A stretch of 64,000 nucleotides of DNA from Acidobacteriaceae bacterium TAA 166. Its GTDB lineage: Bacteria; Acidobacteriota; Terriglobia; Terriglobales; Acidobacteriaceae. Position numbers and translations under genes: made by a program. The notes beneath the pieces were generated by a model. The model ran no database searches, had not been told where the DNA came from, and saw only the letters and a program-made list of their open reading frames with translations. Shown piece after piece: positions 48,724-58,155 of the stretch. How positions within the stretch are numbered: position 1 is the first letter of the stretch; the number at the start of each line of letters is the position of its first letter. The stretch covers positions 4,394,001 through 4,458,000 of the forward strand of contig ATWD01000001.1 in the NCBI GenBank assembly GCA_000421065.1, read 5' to 3'.

Positions 48724-50067
48724 GTGGGGGCAGATTCGAACCGTGTGCTGAACCGGAAGAGAGCGGTCGATGGGTACGCCTTTCCGGCGATCGTACTCAT
48801 GGGTCTCCTCGTTCGCATCTTCGTTTTATGGCGAATCGCAGGCTCCCCTCTGGCCTCCGACTCGACCGACTACCGGGAGATGGCCTCGCTTCTGCTGGGC
48901 GGCGGCCCCTTCGTTCCGTATTGGCCTCCGGGGCTCTCGCTCTATCTGGTGCCCTTTCTCGCCGCTGGAGCCGGTGACGGTATCCTGCGGGCCTCGATGC
49001 TGCTCTGGTGGCTGCTCTTCTGCTTCGGCTTCCTGCGCATGGCCGGTGATCTTCGCGTTCGCAGGGAGCTCTCCCTTGCGCTGCTGGTGATCTTCACCCT
49101 GGCCCCGGCGATGATTCACTTCTCGCTCGAACCTATGACCCAGATGCCGGCCGCGGCGCTCCTGCTCTGGGCGGTCAGTGGGGCGGTGCGCTGCTTGAAA
49201 GGAGCGGGCTGGGGCGAAGCCCTTCTGATGGGGGCTTCGCTGGGGGCATTGTCGCTGGTCCGTCCCAGCGCAGTCCCTCTGCTGATCGCTATTCCTTTCC
49301 AGGTTGCGTTACGAAGGAGAGAATGGGGCCGGCCTGCGATGGCGGTGGTGCTTGGCCTCGCAATGGTCTTTGCGTGGATCGTGAAGGAGCATCAACTCTC
49401 CGGCCAGTGGACCCTCAACAACTCCAACGGCATCAATCTCTACTACAGCAACAATCCCTGGACGCCGCTCTACCGCACCTGGTACTTCGGATCGCACGCC
49501 AAGCCGGGAACCGAGGAGATTCATGAGTTCCCGCAGTACGAGCGCGTGATTGCCCGCGTCGATTCGCTTCCCGAGAAAGATCGCGGTGACGAATTCAAGC
49601 GCCTGGCCGTCGCCTATGTGCTCCGCCGTCCCGACCTCTTCGCGCTGAGAACCGTCAATCGCGTGCGTTGCTTCTGGGGATTCGACATCTTCACCGCAGC
49701 CAACCTGCGAAGGTCCGTTCAGGGACGGCGGTGGTTTCCGGTCGCTTTCGCGATGGATGCAGCCTGCTACCTGGCAATCGCGGGCTTCGCCTTCTTCTGG
49801 ATCGCGGCTACGCCGGGTGCTTTATGGCGGCGATGGGAGAGCTGGCTTTTGGTAGGGACGGTCGTGCTCTACGCCTTCCCCTACTGGGTAACCATGTCGC
49901 ACCCGACCTATCACTTTCCTGTGATCGCTCCACTTGCCCTGCTGGGAGCGATGGCCTGCGAGCTGGCCCGCTCTTCAGGAGCGGCGACACGATGGCGCGG
50001 CTGGACCGCTCTGGTCGTGCTGGCACTTATCCAGGTGGAGTGGATGTTTTATCTCTCCCAGTCCTAG
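48724..50067 (+). CDS. GT-C membrane glycosyltransferase (PMT-like)
   Basis: 447 residues with about ten helices. An early acidic loop (SDSTDYREMA) after the first helix is typical of GT39/PMT/ArnT-like enzymes that use lipid-linked sugars. GAGGAG precedes GTG 48724 by seven bases. Substrate unknown. Confidence 0.7.
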   Translation: MGADSNRVLNRKRAVDGYAFPAIVLMGLLVRIFVLWRIAGSPLASDSTDYREMASLLLGGGPFVPYWPPGLSLYLVPFLAAGAGDGILRASMLLWWLLFCFGFLRMAGDLRVRRELSLALLVIFTLAPAMIHFSLEPMTQMPAAALLLWAVSGAVRCLKGAGWGEALLMGASLGALSLVRPSAVPLLIAIPFQVALRRREWGRPAMAVVLGLAMVFAWIVKEHQLSGQWTLNNSNGINLYYSNNPWTPLYRTWYFGSHAKPGTEEIHEFPQYERVIARVDSLPEKDRGDEFKRLAVAYVLRRPDLFALRTVNRVRCFWGFDIFTAANLRRSVQGRRWFPVAFAMDAACYLAIAGFAFFWIAATPGALWRRWESWLLVGTVVLYAFPYWVTMSHPTYHFPVIAPLALLGAMACELARSSGAATRWRGWTALVVLALIQVEWMFYLSQS

Positions 50068-50084
50068 ACGAGTTTAGATAAAGA

Positions 50085-50109
50085 GGTCCGGCTCTCGAGA
50101 AGCCGGACC
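50085..50109. terminator. Terminator between glycosyltransferase and mtnA
   Basis: GGTCCGGCT and AGCCGGACC with a seven-base loop between convergent genes; a T-rich run follows on the minus strand. Confidence 0.65.
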
Positions 50110-50124
50110 GGTGGACTTACGGTC

Positions 50125-51198
50125 TCAGGCAGAGATCAGCTCGGGCTGCGCCGCGGCCTTCTCGAACATCTCGCGGATCGATTGCTCATACGGTGCGCGC
50201 AGAACGCCGTGCTCGGTGATGATCGCGGTGATGTACTTGGCCGGGGTGACGTCGAAGGCCGGGTTCTGGATTGCGGCTCCGTTGGGCGTCATCTGCTTGC
50301 CGTTGGAGTGCGTGACCTCGGTGGCCGCGCGCTGCTCGATCGGAATCTGGTCGCCGTGCAGGGTGGCGACATCGATCGTCGAGAGCGGAGCGGCGACGTA
50401 GAAGGGGATGCCGTGCTCCTTGGCGAGCACCGCGACCGAGTAGGTGCCGATCTTGTTGGCCGTATCGCCGTTGGCCGCGATGCGGTCCGCTCCTACGATG
50501 ACCGCCTGGATGCGCTCCTGGCGCATGAGCGATCCCGCCATGTTGTCGCACAGCACTGTGGTGGGGATGTTGTCGTGCAGCAGCTCCCACGCGGTAAGGC
50601 GCGCGCCCTGCAGGTAGGGCCGGGTCTCGTCGGCGAAGACATCGATCTTGTGGCCGCGCTCGACGGCGGCGCGGATGACTCCCAGCGCCGTGCCATAACC
50701 ACAGGTCGCCAGAGCTCCGGCGTTGCAGTGCGTCAGTACAGTGCCCTCCTGGGGCAGCAGAGCGGCTCCGTGCGCTCCCATGGCCTTGCAGGCGGCGATG
50801 TCCTCGTCGTACATCTGCTGGGCCTCGGCAATCAGGGAAGCCTTGATCTCAGGAATCGACGTATTGGCCTCAGCGAGAGTGTTGTACCTGTTGCGCATTC
50901 GCTTGATGGCCCAGAAGAGATTGACCGCGGTGGGACGCGTCGCGGCCAGAGTTTCGGAGATGACGGCAACCTCAGCGTTCAAGGCCACAAGATCAGCCGC
51001 CTGGCTCTGGCTGACGCCGAGCGCAACACCCATGGCCGCCGAGACGCCGATGGCCGGGGCTCCGCGAACGATCATGTCGCGAATCACGGTGGCGACCTGG
51101 TTATAGTCCGTGGCGAGGACGTAGGTCTCCTCCAGGGGAAGTTTGGTCTGATCGAGGAAATTAACGCCGTTGGGAAGCCATTCGAGGGTAGGAATCAT
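50125..51198 (-). CDS. mtnA: Methylthioribose-1-phosphate isomerase
   Basis: 357 residues of the MtnA/eIF2B-like family in methionine salvage. RGAPAIGVSAA, LTHCNAGALAT with the catalytic Cys and VGADRIAANGDTANKIGT with the catalytic Asp are visible. GGAAGAG precedes ATG 51198. Only 12 bases separate it from pyrE. Confidence 0.95.
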   Translation of the reverse strand: MIPTLEWLPNGVNFLDQTKLPLEETYVLATDYNQVATVIRDMIVRGAPAIGVSAAMGVALGVSQSQAADLVALNAEVAVISETLAATRPTAVNLFWAIKRMRNRYNTLAEANTSIPEIKASLIAEAQQMYDEDIAACKAMGAHGAALLPQEGTVLTHCNAGALATCGYGTALGVIRAAVERGHKIDVFADETRPYLQGARLTAWELLHDNIPTTVLCDNMAGSLMRQERIQAVIVGADRIAANGDTANKIGTYSVAVLAKEHGIPFYVAAPLSTIDVATLHGDQIPIEQRAATEVTHSNGKQMTPNGAAIQNPAFDVTPAKYITAIITEHGVLRAPYEQSIREMFEKAAAQPELISA

Positions 51199-51210
51199 TT
51201 CTCTTCCAGT

Positions 51211-51828
51211 TTACTTGGTTTGGCCGGGATGCAGTGCAAGATGCGCCGCTCGGACATCGTTGGCGGTGAAGACTGTATAGAAGGGCACGCCGGGCGCGAC
51301 GGCGGCCAGATTGTCACGTGCGCCCTGCTCGCGGTCGACCAGGCTCAGGACACCGATCACGTTCATGCCAGAGGCTTTGGTGGCTTCGATCGCCCGGATC
51401 GCCGATCCTCCGGTGGTGAAGGCATCGTCCACAATGACGGTTTGGGCTCCGAGCCTGTGAAATCCTTCGAGAAGCTTGCCGGTTCCGTGCAGCTTCTCCG
51501 CCTTGCGGACCAGAAAGCCATGCACCAGGGGTTCATGCTTGTGGTGCAGGTGGTTCCACGCGGAGGCGCTGGCCGTGTTCGAGACCAGGGGATCGGCCCC
51601 CATGGTTAGGCCGCCCACCGCCTCGGCGTGGGGAAGGTGCTGACGGATGAGCTCGTAGAGCAGAAGCCCGGCCAGCCGTCCCCCCTCGGCGTGCAGCGTC
51701 GTGGTGCGGCAGTCGATGTAGTAATCGGACTTCTGCCCGCTGGAGAGCGTGAAGTCGCCCATCCGGAAGGAGAGCGTAGCGATGAGGTTGAGCAGGCTCG
51801 TGCGTTGTTCTTGCAGATGGTCGGACAT
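51211..51828 (-). CDS. pyrE: Orotate phosphoribosyltransferase
   Basis: 205 residues. The PRPP-binding loop reads VIVDDAFTTGGSAI, and the N-terminal FTLSSGQKSDYYIDCR is typical of PyrE. It converts orotate to OMP in pyrimidine synthesis. It lies in a minus-strand run with rarA upstream and mtnA downstream. Confidence 0.93.
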   Translation of the reverse strand: MSDHLQEQRTSLLNLIATLSFRMGDFTLSSGQKSDYYIDCRTTTLHAEGGRLAGLLLYELIRQHLPHAEAVGGLTMGADPLVSNTASASAWNHLHHKHEPLVHGFLVRKAEKLHGTGKLLEGFHRLGAQTVIVDDAFTTGGSAIRAIEATKASGMNVIGVLSLVDREQGARDNLAAVAPGVPFYTVFTANDVRAAHLALHPGQTK

Positions 51829-51871
51829 GGGATTCGTTTAATTTTACGTGAACGGAGAGCGCCGTATCCGG

Positions 51872-53212
51872 TTATCTGCGCTTCTCCGCCTTGATCCTGG
51901 CAATCTCTTCGATGCGCTGCGCCAGCAGCTTCTCGCGGCCTTCGCCGGTGGGTTGGTAGTAGCGTCGACCCGCGAGCGAGGACGGAAGGCAGTCCATGTC
52001 GGCGACGCGGCCCTCGACGTCGTGTGCGTACTGGTATCCCTTGCCGTAGTCGAGCTCCTTCATCAGCCTAGTCGGCGCATTGCGCAGATGCAGCGGGACG
52101 GGCTCGGCGGCTGTCGCCTGGATGTCGCCGCGAACCGTGTTGTAAGCCGTATAGACGGCGTTCGACTTCGGCGCCAGAGCCAGGTAGACGACGGCCTGGG
52201 CCAGAGCAAGCTCTCCCTCGGGATGCCCGAGGAAGTGCATCGCATCCTTCGCCGAAAGGCAGAGGTTGAGTGCCTCGGGGGCGGCAAGGCCGATATCTTC
52301 GACCGCCATCCGGACGACGCGCCGGGCGACATACATGGGGTCTTCCCCGGCCTCGAGCATGCGCCCCAGCCAGTAGAGTGCGGCATCGGCATCGGAGTTG
52401 CGCACGCTCTTGTGCAACGCCGAGATGATGTCGTAGTGCTGCTCGCCATGCTTGTCGTAGAGGAGAATCCGGCGCTGCAGGGCCTCGGCCACAAGCTCCT
52501 TGGTGAGCACCCTCTCCTTGCGGCTCTGGGCCAGCCGGGCCGCCACCTCGAGCGCGTTGAGCGAGTTGCGCGCATCGCCGTTCGAGTAGGAGGCGATGGT
52601 CGCCAGAGCCTCGGGCTCGGCCGTGATCTCCCAGCGGCCGAGCCCGCGATCGGGGTCGGCCAGGGCGCGCTCGAGCAGGGAGACGATCTGTTCCTCGGTC
52701 AACGCGGTGAGCGTATAGACGCGGCAGCGCGACAGCAGCGCCGCGATGATCTCGAACGAGGGATTCTCGGTCGTGGCTCCGATCAGCCGGATGGTTCCGC
52801 GTTCGACGTAGGGCAGAAAGGCGTCCTGCTGGGCCTTGTTGAAGCGATGAATCTCATCGACGAAGAGGATGGTGCGCGAGCCCATGTGCGAGGCCTTCTC
52901 GGCGTCGACCATCACCTGCTTGATCTCCTTGATGCCGCTCAGCACGGCGGAGAACTCGATGAAGGTCGACTGCGTCCGGAGCGCGATGATCTTGGCCAGC
53001 GTGGTCTTTCCGGTTCCGGGAGGTCCCCAGAAGATCATCGAGGTGGCATCGTCCTCCTCGATCGCGATACGAAGAGGTTTGCCCGGCCCAAGAAGATGCT
53101 CCTGCCCGGCGTACTCTTCGAGCGTGCGCGGTCGCATGCGCTCGGCCAGGGGCGCTTGCCGCGAGGCAGCGTTGGCCGCGGCGGCGACGGGAGTGGAGTC
53201 GAAGAGGCTCAT
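51872..53212 (-). CDS. rarA: Replication-associated recombination ATPase RarA
   Basis: 446 residues. AAA+ ATPase with Walker A GPPGTGKT, Walker B VDEIHRF and sensor region GATTENPSFEI. The C-terminal tetramerisation domain has QHYDIISALHKSVRNSD and VARRVVRMAVEDIG, all RarA/MgsA signatures. Acts at stalled forks. ATG 53212 overlaps the rRNA/tRNA methyltransferase stop by four bases. Confidence 0.95.
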   Translation of the reverse strand: MSLFDSTPVAAAANAASRQAPLAERMRPRTLEEYAGQEHLLGPGKPLRIAIEEDDATSMIFWGPPGTGKTTLAKIIALRTQSTFIEFSAVLSGIKEIKQVMVDAEKASHMGSRTILFVDEIHRFNKAQQDAFLPYVERGTIRLIGATTENPSFEIIAALLSRCRVYTLTALTEEQIVSLLERALADPDRGLGRWEITAEPEALATIASYSNGDARNSLNALEVAARLAQSRKERVLTKELVAEALQRRILLYDKHGEQHYDIISALHKSVRNSDADAALYWLGRMLEAGEDPMYVARRVVRMAVEDIGLAAPEALNLCLSAKDAMHFLGHPEGELALAQAVVYLALAPKSNAVYTAYNTVRGDIQATAAEPVPLHLRNAPTRLMKELDYGKGYQYAHDVEGRVADMDCLPSSLAGRRYYQPTGEGREKLLAQRIEEIARIKAEKRR

Positions 53213-54081
53213 CGCGTCGCTCCAGTCGGACGCCGGCGAAGTGGACCGGGGATGGCCGGAGTCGACGCGTAGGAGGCGGCACTGACCTTGGAGGCGGCTC
53301 TCTGACGCGCGGCTTCGTAGAGCAGAAGGGAGGCGGCGACGGCGGCGTTCAGGCTCTCGACCGGGCCGGGGCAGGGGATCGTGATGCGCTCGTCCGCCAT
53401 CGCTAGCCACTCCGAGGAGAGCCCGGAGCCTTCGTTGCCGATGAGGATCGCCGTGGGGCCGCGGAGGTCGGCGTCCTGGGCCGGCACGATGTCCACGCCC
53501 GCGGCGACGGCGGCGAAGATCGTCAGGGAGAGAGTCTCCCGCATCCGCGCGATCTCCGCGGCGGTCGCGGCGAGGACAGGCATGCGGAATACGCTCCCCA
53601 CGCTTGCCCGCAGAGCCTTCTGGTTCCACGGACTGACGGTGCCCGCGGTCGTGATGACGGCGGTGGCTCCGAAGGCCTCGGCAGAGCGCAGAATCGTTCC
53701 CAGGTTGCCGGGATCTTGCAGACCGGCGGCGATGACCAACAGCGGCGTCCGGTCTTCGAGCATGTCGGCGAGGTGATGTTGCGGCGGCCGCAGGAGCGCA
53801 GCGATTCCTTGTGGAGAGCGCGTCTCGACGGCGCTCGCGAAGATCTCCGGAGCGAGCCGTACGATCTCGACTGTGGGAGGAAGCCCTGTCGGTGCCTGCT
53901 GGCGCTCGGTCAGGAAGAGAATTTCGGGGAGAACTCCACTGCGAAGCGCCTCTTCGACCAGATGCTCGCCTTCGACGGCGATCAGCCCCTGGGAGAGACG
54001 CTCGTTCGCCTGGAAGGCGGCGCGAAGCTGCTTGACCCGCGCATTGGTTCGACTGGAAATGATGGGTGCCGGTACTGCCAT
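53209..54081 (-). CDS. TrmH/SpoU-family RNA methyltransferase
   Basis: 290 residues. An N-terminal substrate-binding domain (ISSRTNARVKQLRAAF) is followed by a SPOUT methylase with GNLGTILRSAEAFG, LIGNEGSGLS and VESLNAAVAASLLLYE, the three family motifs of the knot. It 2'-O-methylates rRNA or tRNA; the exact site cannot be read. First gene of the run to mtnA. Confidence 0.9.
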   Translation of the reverse strand: MAVPAPIISSRTNARVKQLRAAFQANERLSQGLIAVEGEHLVEEALRSGVLPEILFLTERQQAPTGLPPTVEIVRLAPEIFASAVETRSPQGIAALLRPPQHHLADMLEDRTPLLVIAAGLQDPGNLGTILRSAEAFGATAVITTAGTVSPWNQKALRASVGSVFRMPVLAATAAEIARMRETLSLTIFAAVAAGVDIVPAQDADLRGPTAILIGNEGSGLSSEWLAMADERITIPCPGPVESLNAAVAASLLLYEAARQRAASKVSAASYASTPAIPGPLRRRPTGATR

Positions 54082-54192
54082 TCCTTGCAGTTTACGCCGT
54101 CTCGACCGACGCCTTTCGCAATCCGTTTTGAGACCGCCCGAAGGTATGCTATGTTCCGAGATGGCCGCACGCGGCACAGGAGTTCCCCGATC

Positions 54193-54837
54193 TTGACGGC
54201 CGAAACCCTTCGAATTCATCCAGATGAACCCGAACCGGAGCTTGTCTCCAAGGTTGTCGACCGGCTGCACGCCGGCCAGGTCGTCGCTCTCCCGACCGAT
54301 ACCTTTTACGGCCTCGCCGTCGACCCTGTAAACCTGCGGGCTGTCGATCGCATCTACGAGCTCAAATCTCGCGCCCGGCATAAACCTCTTTCGCTTCTGA
54401 TCCACGAGGTGGCGCAGGCGTACGAGCTGGCGCGGGGGCTCGACACCTCCTTCGACCGTCTGGCGGAGAAGTTCTGGCCCGGGCCGTTGACGCTGGTCGT
54501 TCGCGCCGGCTCGAAGCTTCCTCTGCGGGTGACGGCCAACACTGGCAATGTGGCTCTCCGGGTTCCGGAGGCCGCGATTCCGCGAGCCATCGCCGCCAAG
54601 ATGGGGCTTCCGGTCACGGCGACCTCGGCCAACCTCTTCGGCATGCCCGAGTGCACCTACGCCAATGGCGTTCGCGAGCAGCTGGGCGACAAGATTCCAT
54701 TGATCATCGACGGCGGACCGACCACGCGCTCGGTCGCGACCACCATCGTCGATCTCTCCGGCGGCGGCCGATCGTGGATGATTCTTCGGGAGGGCGCGAT
54801 CCCAACCCACGAGATCGCTCTCGCCCTTCACTCCTGA
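54193..54837 (+). CDS. tsaC: Threonylcarbamoyl-AMP synthase (TsaC/Sua5)
   Basis: 214 residues. The YrdC fold is clear: ALPTDTFYGLAVDP, KSRARHKPLSLLIH, WPGPLTLVV, ALRVPE and TATSANLFG. It makes the intermediate for t6A in tRNA. TTG 54193 follows AGGAG by ten bases; an ATG about 14 codons upstream is possible. Divergent from the TrmH gene. Confidence 0.92.
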   Translation: MTAETLRIHPDEPEPELVSKVVDRLHAGQVVALPTDTFYGLAVDPVNLRAVDRIYELKSRARHKPLSLLIHEVAQAYELARGLDTSFDRLAEKFWPGPLTLVVRAGSKLPLRVTANTGNVALRVPEAAIPRAIAAKMGLPVTATSANLFGMPECTYANGVREQLGDKIPLIIDGGPTTRSVATTIVDLSGGGRSWMILREGAIPTHEIALALHS

Positions 54838-54878
54838 AACGATAGAATCAATCTCGTCTCCCGAATCTCTCGCCGATC

Positions 54879-55553
54879 ATGATCGTTCCGGGCTCCAATC
54901 TACGTCGCAGGAATCCCTCCGTGGGCCTGATCCTAGCGCGCAGGGTTTTGCTTTCGGCCCTGTTCGCTCTTGCGGCGTGGTGCGGCTACGTCGTGCACCA
55001 GATCTCCGAAGTCGCCAACCAGGACGAGGCGCAGAAGGCCGACGCCATCGCGGTCTTCGGAGCGGCCGAGTACGCGGGGCGGCCCTCGCCGACGCTGCAC
55101 TTCCGGCTCGATCACGCCGTTGACCTCTACCACATGCAGATCGCCCCCATCGTCATCACCCTCGGCGGAGGCAGCGATAGAGACTCAGGCAACACCGAGG
55201 GAGGGGTGGGCCGCGACTACCTGCTCGCGCACGGCATCCCCCTCGGCAATATCATCGCCGAGACTCGCTCGACCGATACCGAGCAGCAGGTGCGCCGCCT
55301 GTCGGCCATCGCCCGCGAGTTCAACCTGCACCAGATCGTTGTGGTCTCCGATGCCACCCACCTGTTCCGTATCCGGGAGCTCTGCCGTGATGCCGGGCTG
55401 GATGTCTACACCTCTCCCCGGGCGACGGTCGGACATATCACGAGCTGGGATTTGGCCATGCGGTACGCGCACGAGGTCGTCAGCTACACCGCATGGAAGC
55501 TGCACCTGGACGTCGGGTGGATGCGCCGCGGCTTCGGCGAGGATGACTTTTAG
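54879..55553 (+). CDS. YdcF/DUF218-family protein
   Basis: 224 residues with one N-terminal transmembrane helix (about 18-40) and a DUF218 domain: DAIAVFGAAEYAGRPSPTL, ITLGGGSDRDSG, TRSTDTEQQVR and VVVSDATHLFR. Linked to envelope glycan or cofactor steps in other bacteria. It overlaps the convergent DUF92 gene by four bases. Confidence 0.85.
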   Translation: MIVPGSNLRRRNPSVGLILARRVLLSALFALAAWCGYVVHQISEVANQDEAQKADAIAVFGAAEYAGRPSPTLHFRLDHAVDLYHMQIAPIVITLGGGSDRDSGNTEGGVGRDYLLAHGIPLGNIIAETRSTDTEQQVRRLSAIAREFNLHQIVVVSDATHLFRIRELCRDAGLDVYTSPRATVGHITSWDLAMRYAHEVVSYTAWKLHLDVGWMRRGFGEDDF

Positions 55554-56398
55554 CGCAGCAGCATCGCGAGCGCCGCGCTGAAGAGCGTCGAAACAAAGTT
55601 GACCAGATCGTTTCCCAGCCATCCCTCTCGCTCGATGGTCGCTCCCAGCACGCTGTCGAAGAGGAGTCCGGCTGCGGCCGCACCCCAGACCACTCCGCGG
55701 GTCGGCCAGAGCGGATGATGTTGTGTGCCGACGGCGGTCACGATCGCAGCCGCCAGCAGGCCCGCAACGGTGCCGATGACCGTAACCCCTCCATCCGTCC
55801 CGGCAGGAACGATCTTTCCCGTAGTGATCAGTCGCGCAGGATGTCCCGTCGCCTGCCCGATCTCGGAGGAGACCGTATCGGCGGCAGCTTCGGCCAGGGC
55901 CGCGACCGCCCCCTCGAAGTAGCCGAGGATCGCAAACAGGCCCGCGACGCCCAGGTTGGCGACGATCTGCGAGGAGCGGCGGCCGCGGCGCGACTCGGAG
56001 AGTCCCCGGGCCTCCTTGCGGCTGCGCCCGAACCTCGTCGCCGCGAAGGTGAGAAGAAAGAGCGTAAGCAGCGCGGGCAACAGCGGGTACGATCCGTCGC
56101 GCCGGTCGTATCTCGACCAGATGCCCGGAGATTGCGCCAGCAGGAAGCAGACGAGGAACCCCAGCCCTGAGGCCGCGGGTGTCGCCGCGCGCAGGCCATA
56201 GACCAGGCCAGTAAAGATGAGGCTCACCAGCAGAGGAATCGCCACCGAACGCAGCGGCATCGAAAACCGAAGCATCGCGATAGGGACTAACATGACTGCC
56301 AGCGACAGTAATCCTCCCACCACCCAGGTGAGAGCCGTCGACTGAGCGTTGTCCTGCGCCTCTGGAATTCGTTTTCCTTGCAAACGGTTTTCGTCCAT
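55550..56398 (-). CDS. DUF92 membrane protein
   Basis: 282 residues with about seven helices and the DUF92 (TMEM19-like) motifs AALAEAAADTVSSEIGQ, TTGKIVPAGTDGGVT and GLLFDSVLGATIE. In other organisms some members are linked to phytyl-phosphate kinase activity (VTE6), but the bacterial role is open. Confidence 0.88.
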   Translation of the reverse strand: MDENRLQGKRIPEAQDNAQSTALTWVVGGLLSLAVMLVPIAMLRFSMPLRSVAIPLLVSLIFTGLVYGLRAATPAASGLGFLVCFLLAQSPGIWSRYDRRDGSYPLLPALLTLFLLTFAATRFGRSRKEARGLSESRRGRRSSQIVANLGVAGLFAILGYFEGAVAALAEAAADTVSSEIGQATGHPARLITTGKIVPAGTDGGVTVIGTVAGLLAAAIVTAVGTQHHPLWPTRGVVWGAAAAGLLFDSVLGATIEREGWLGNDLVNFVSTLFSAALAMLLR

Positions 56399-56517
56399 GG
56401 TGATTTACAATCTGTTCTAGAGCATAGCCAACATAAAGCAGCACCGCGGGAGCAGTTTTGCATTTTGTAAGAATCGAAGCAGAAGGAACCTCCAAGGTTC
56501 AGACCGGACAGCCTTCC

Positions 56518-57873
56518 ATGCGGTCTCGGCTACGGTCTCGTTTTCGGGCCATCTCCACCTTTGCCCTCACGGCGATGTCTCTGGCAGCGATCTCGGGGTG
56601 CGGCAATACCTTCCGTCCCGTCGTGACCAGCATCAATCCGGTTGGTCCTGCCGCTCAACCGCCGCGATACGCTGTCGTCATCTCCGATCCTGCGCTGGGA
56701 ATTGCCAATTCAACCCTTCCCGGCATTGTCACCATCGTCGACTTTTCCGGCGATACGGTCCTGATCACGGCCAACATCGGTGTTCACCCGTACTACTTCA
56801 TCCTGAACTCCACCGGCAACACGGGCTATACGCTCAACCGCGACCAGATATCGGCCGACAACCCGTCCGGCAATCAGACGATGTCGAGCTTCGACATCTC
56901 GACCACGCTCCAGACCCGCGACGTGGTTCTGACCACGCTGCTCAACGGATCCAACCCAAATACGATCTACTCGGACGCGACGGCCCTGTTTGTCTCGGCG
57001 CCGGGTCATAATGCGGTTGCGCAGTTCAAGGAGACGCCTCCTCCTCCTTCGCTGACTCAGGAACTCGCTCTCGACTCGAATTACAGCCCGGTCTACATCG
57101 CCGGAACCTCCGGCAGACCTCGCGCCTATGTCATTCAGCAGAATAAGAGTGGCGGCGCGGGCGAGGTCTCGGCGATCGAACTGGCGAGCAGCACCATCAC
57201 GACGCCCATTCCCGTCGGTGTCAATCCTGTCTACGGTGTGATGACCGCCGACGGCAACCGTGCCTTCATCATGAATCACGGAGATGGAACGGTCTCGGTT
57301 ATCAACGCCCAGACCAATCAGGCCGACCCGGTTCCGACTCCCGCGGTGAATCCCATTCCCGTGGGGACAGGCCCGATCTGGGCCGATCTTGCCCCCACAC
57401 GGAACGAGCTGGTGGTCGCGAACCAGGGCGACGGAACCTCGAAGGGCTCCGTCAGCATCATCAACATTCCACTCTGCTCGACTGCGGCCCTTCCCGGCAA
57501 TCCAAACTGCGATCCCAATAATCCCATCGATGCCAGCGACTTCGGCCATGTGCTGGCGACGGTGCCTGTGGGAGTTAATCCGCAGATGGTGGTGGTCTTG
57601 CAGGACGGCACCCGCGCCTATGTCGCAAATAAGGCCGACAGCACGGTCTCGGTGGTCGACCTGACTCACAACACCGTGACTGCAACCATCCCGGTTCCGG
57701 CGACGGTTCATCCGAACTTCATCGCCGCCATCAGCGGAACTCCAACCGGGAAGGTCTACGTTACCTCGCCCGAGTCCGATCAGATGACCATCATCCGGAC
57801 CGATACCGACGTGGTCGAGACGACGATCCCTCTGCAGGGCAAGGGCGTGATGGTCCGGACCCAGGCGCCCTAA
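56518..57873 (+). CDS. YncE-like beta-propeller lipoprotein
   Basis: About 451 residues with a signal peptide and lipobox (AAISGC), then YVTN-type repeats (VYGVMTADGNRAFIMN, PIWADLAPTRNELVVANQ, AYVANKADSTVSVVDL). ATG 56518 gives the best signal peptide; TTG 56458 has a GGAG upstream and is the alternative. Function unknown, same family type as 33949-35217. Terminator follows. Confidence 0.8.
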   Translation: MRSRLRSRFRAISTFALTAMSLAAISGCGNTFRPVVTSINPVGPAAQPPRYAVVISDPALGIANSTLPGIVTIVDFSGDTVLITANIGVHPYYFILNSTGNTGYTLNRDQISADNPSGNQTMSSFDISTTLQTRDVVLTTLLNGSNPNTIYSDATALFVSAPGHNAVAQFKETPPPPSLTQELALDSNYSPVYIAGTSGRPRAYVIQQNKSGGAGEVSAIELASSTITTPIPVGVNPVYGVMTADGNRAFIMNHGDGTVSVINAQTNQADPVPTPAVNPIPVGTGPIWADLAPTRNELVVANQGDGTSKGSVSIINIPLCSTAALPGNPNCDPNNPIDASDFGHVLATVPVGVNPQMVVVLQDGTRAYVANKADSTVSVVDLTHNTVTATIPVPATVHPNFIAAISGTPTGKVYVTSPESDQMTIIRTDTDVVETTIPLQGKGVMVRTQAP

Positions 57874-57895
57874 AACATCCCCTCTTCTTTAATTG

Positions 57896-57932
57896 GATGG
57901 CCCTCTCGTCAACGGAGGGCCATCTTGCTTTT
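57896..57932 (+). terminator. Terminator after second YncE-like gene
   Basis: GATGGCCCTC, nine-base loop, GAGGGCCATC, TTGCTTTT. Confidence 0.85.
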
Positions 57933-57945
57933 AGGTTATTCAAGC

Positions 57946-58132
57946 GATGGCCTGCCAGCCGGGCCCATTACGCGTGGGCGGTCCCTTCGTGACGCATATA
58001 CCAGCTTCGCCGTGAGCCTCCCGTTGGTCGGCGCAAAAATCTGTATAAGCGCCCAACGGGAGCCCCACCCCGAAGGGCCAATACACGTCACGAAGGGTGC
58101 GCCCCACGCGCAGTGGGCCCGCGCGGTAGCGC
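57946..58132. repeat. REPIN-like double palindrome, copy 2
   Basis: Two inverted REP cores about 190 bases apart end to end. The left half matches the reverse complement of the 42911-42957 core, the right half matches it directly. Between them, CCCTTCGTGACG (57983-57994) pairs with CGTCACGAAGGG (58086-58097), and CTCCCGTTGG (58018-58027) pairs with CCAACGGGAG (58053-58062), so the whole folds as a long hairpin. Short open frames here are not genes. Confidence 0.75.
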
Positions 58133-58155
58133 CTATCCTCTATCCCCAAATAGGG

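Noticed and set aside
48724..48745. Minus-strand GGTTCGAATC resembling a tRNA T-arm
   Set aside because: Stem bases do not pair, and it lies at the start of a coding region with a good Shine-Dalgarno.
50182..53272. Long plus-strand open frames opposite mtnA, pyrE and rarA
   Set aside because: The minus-strand genes have full family motifs; the opposite frames have none.
57940..58149. Short open frames within the double palindrome
   Set aside because: Products come from the REP-like repeat itself, and the same peptide pieces appear at 42.9 kb.
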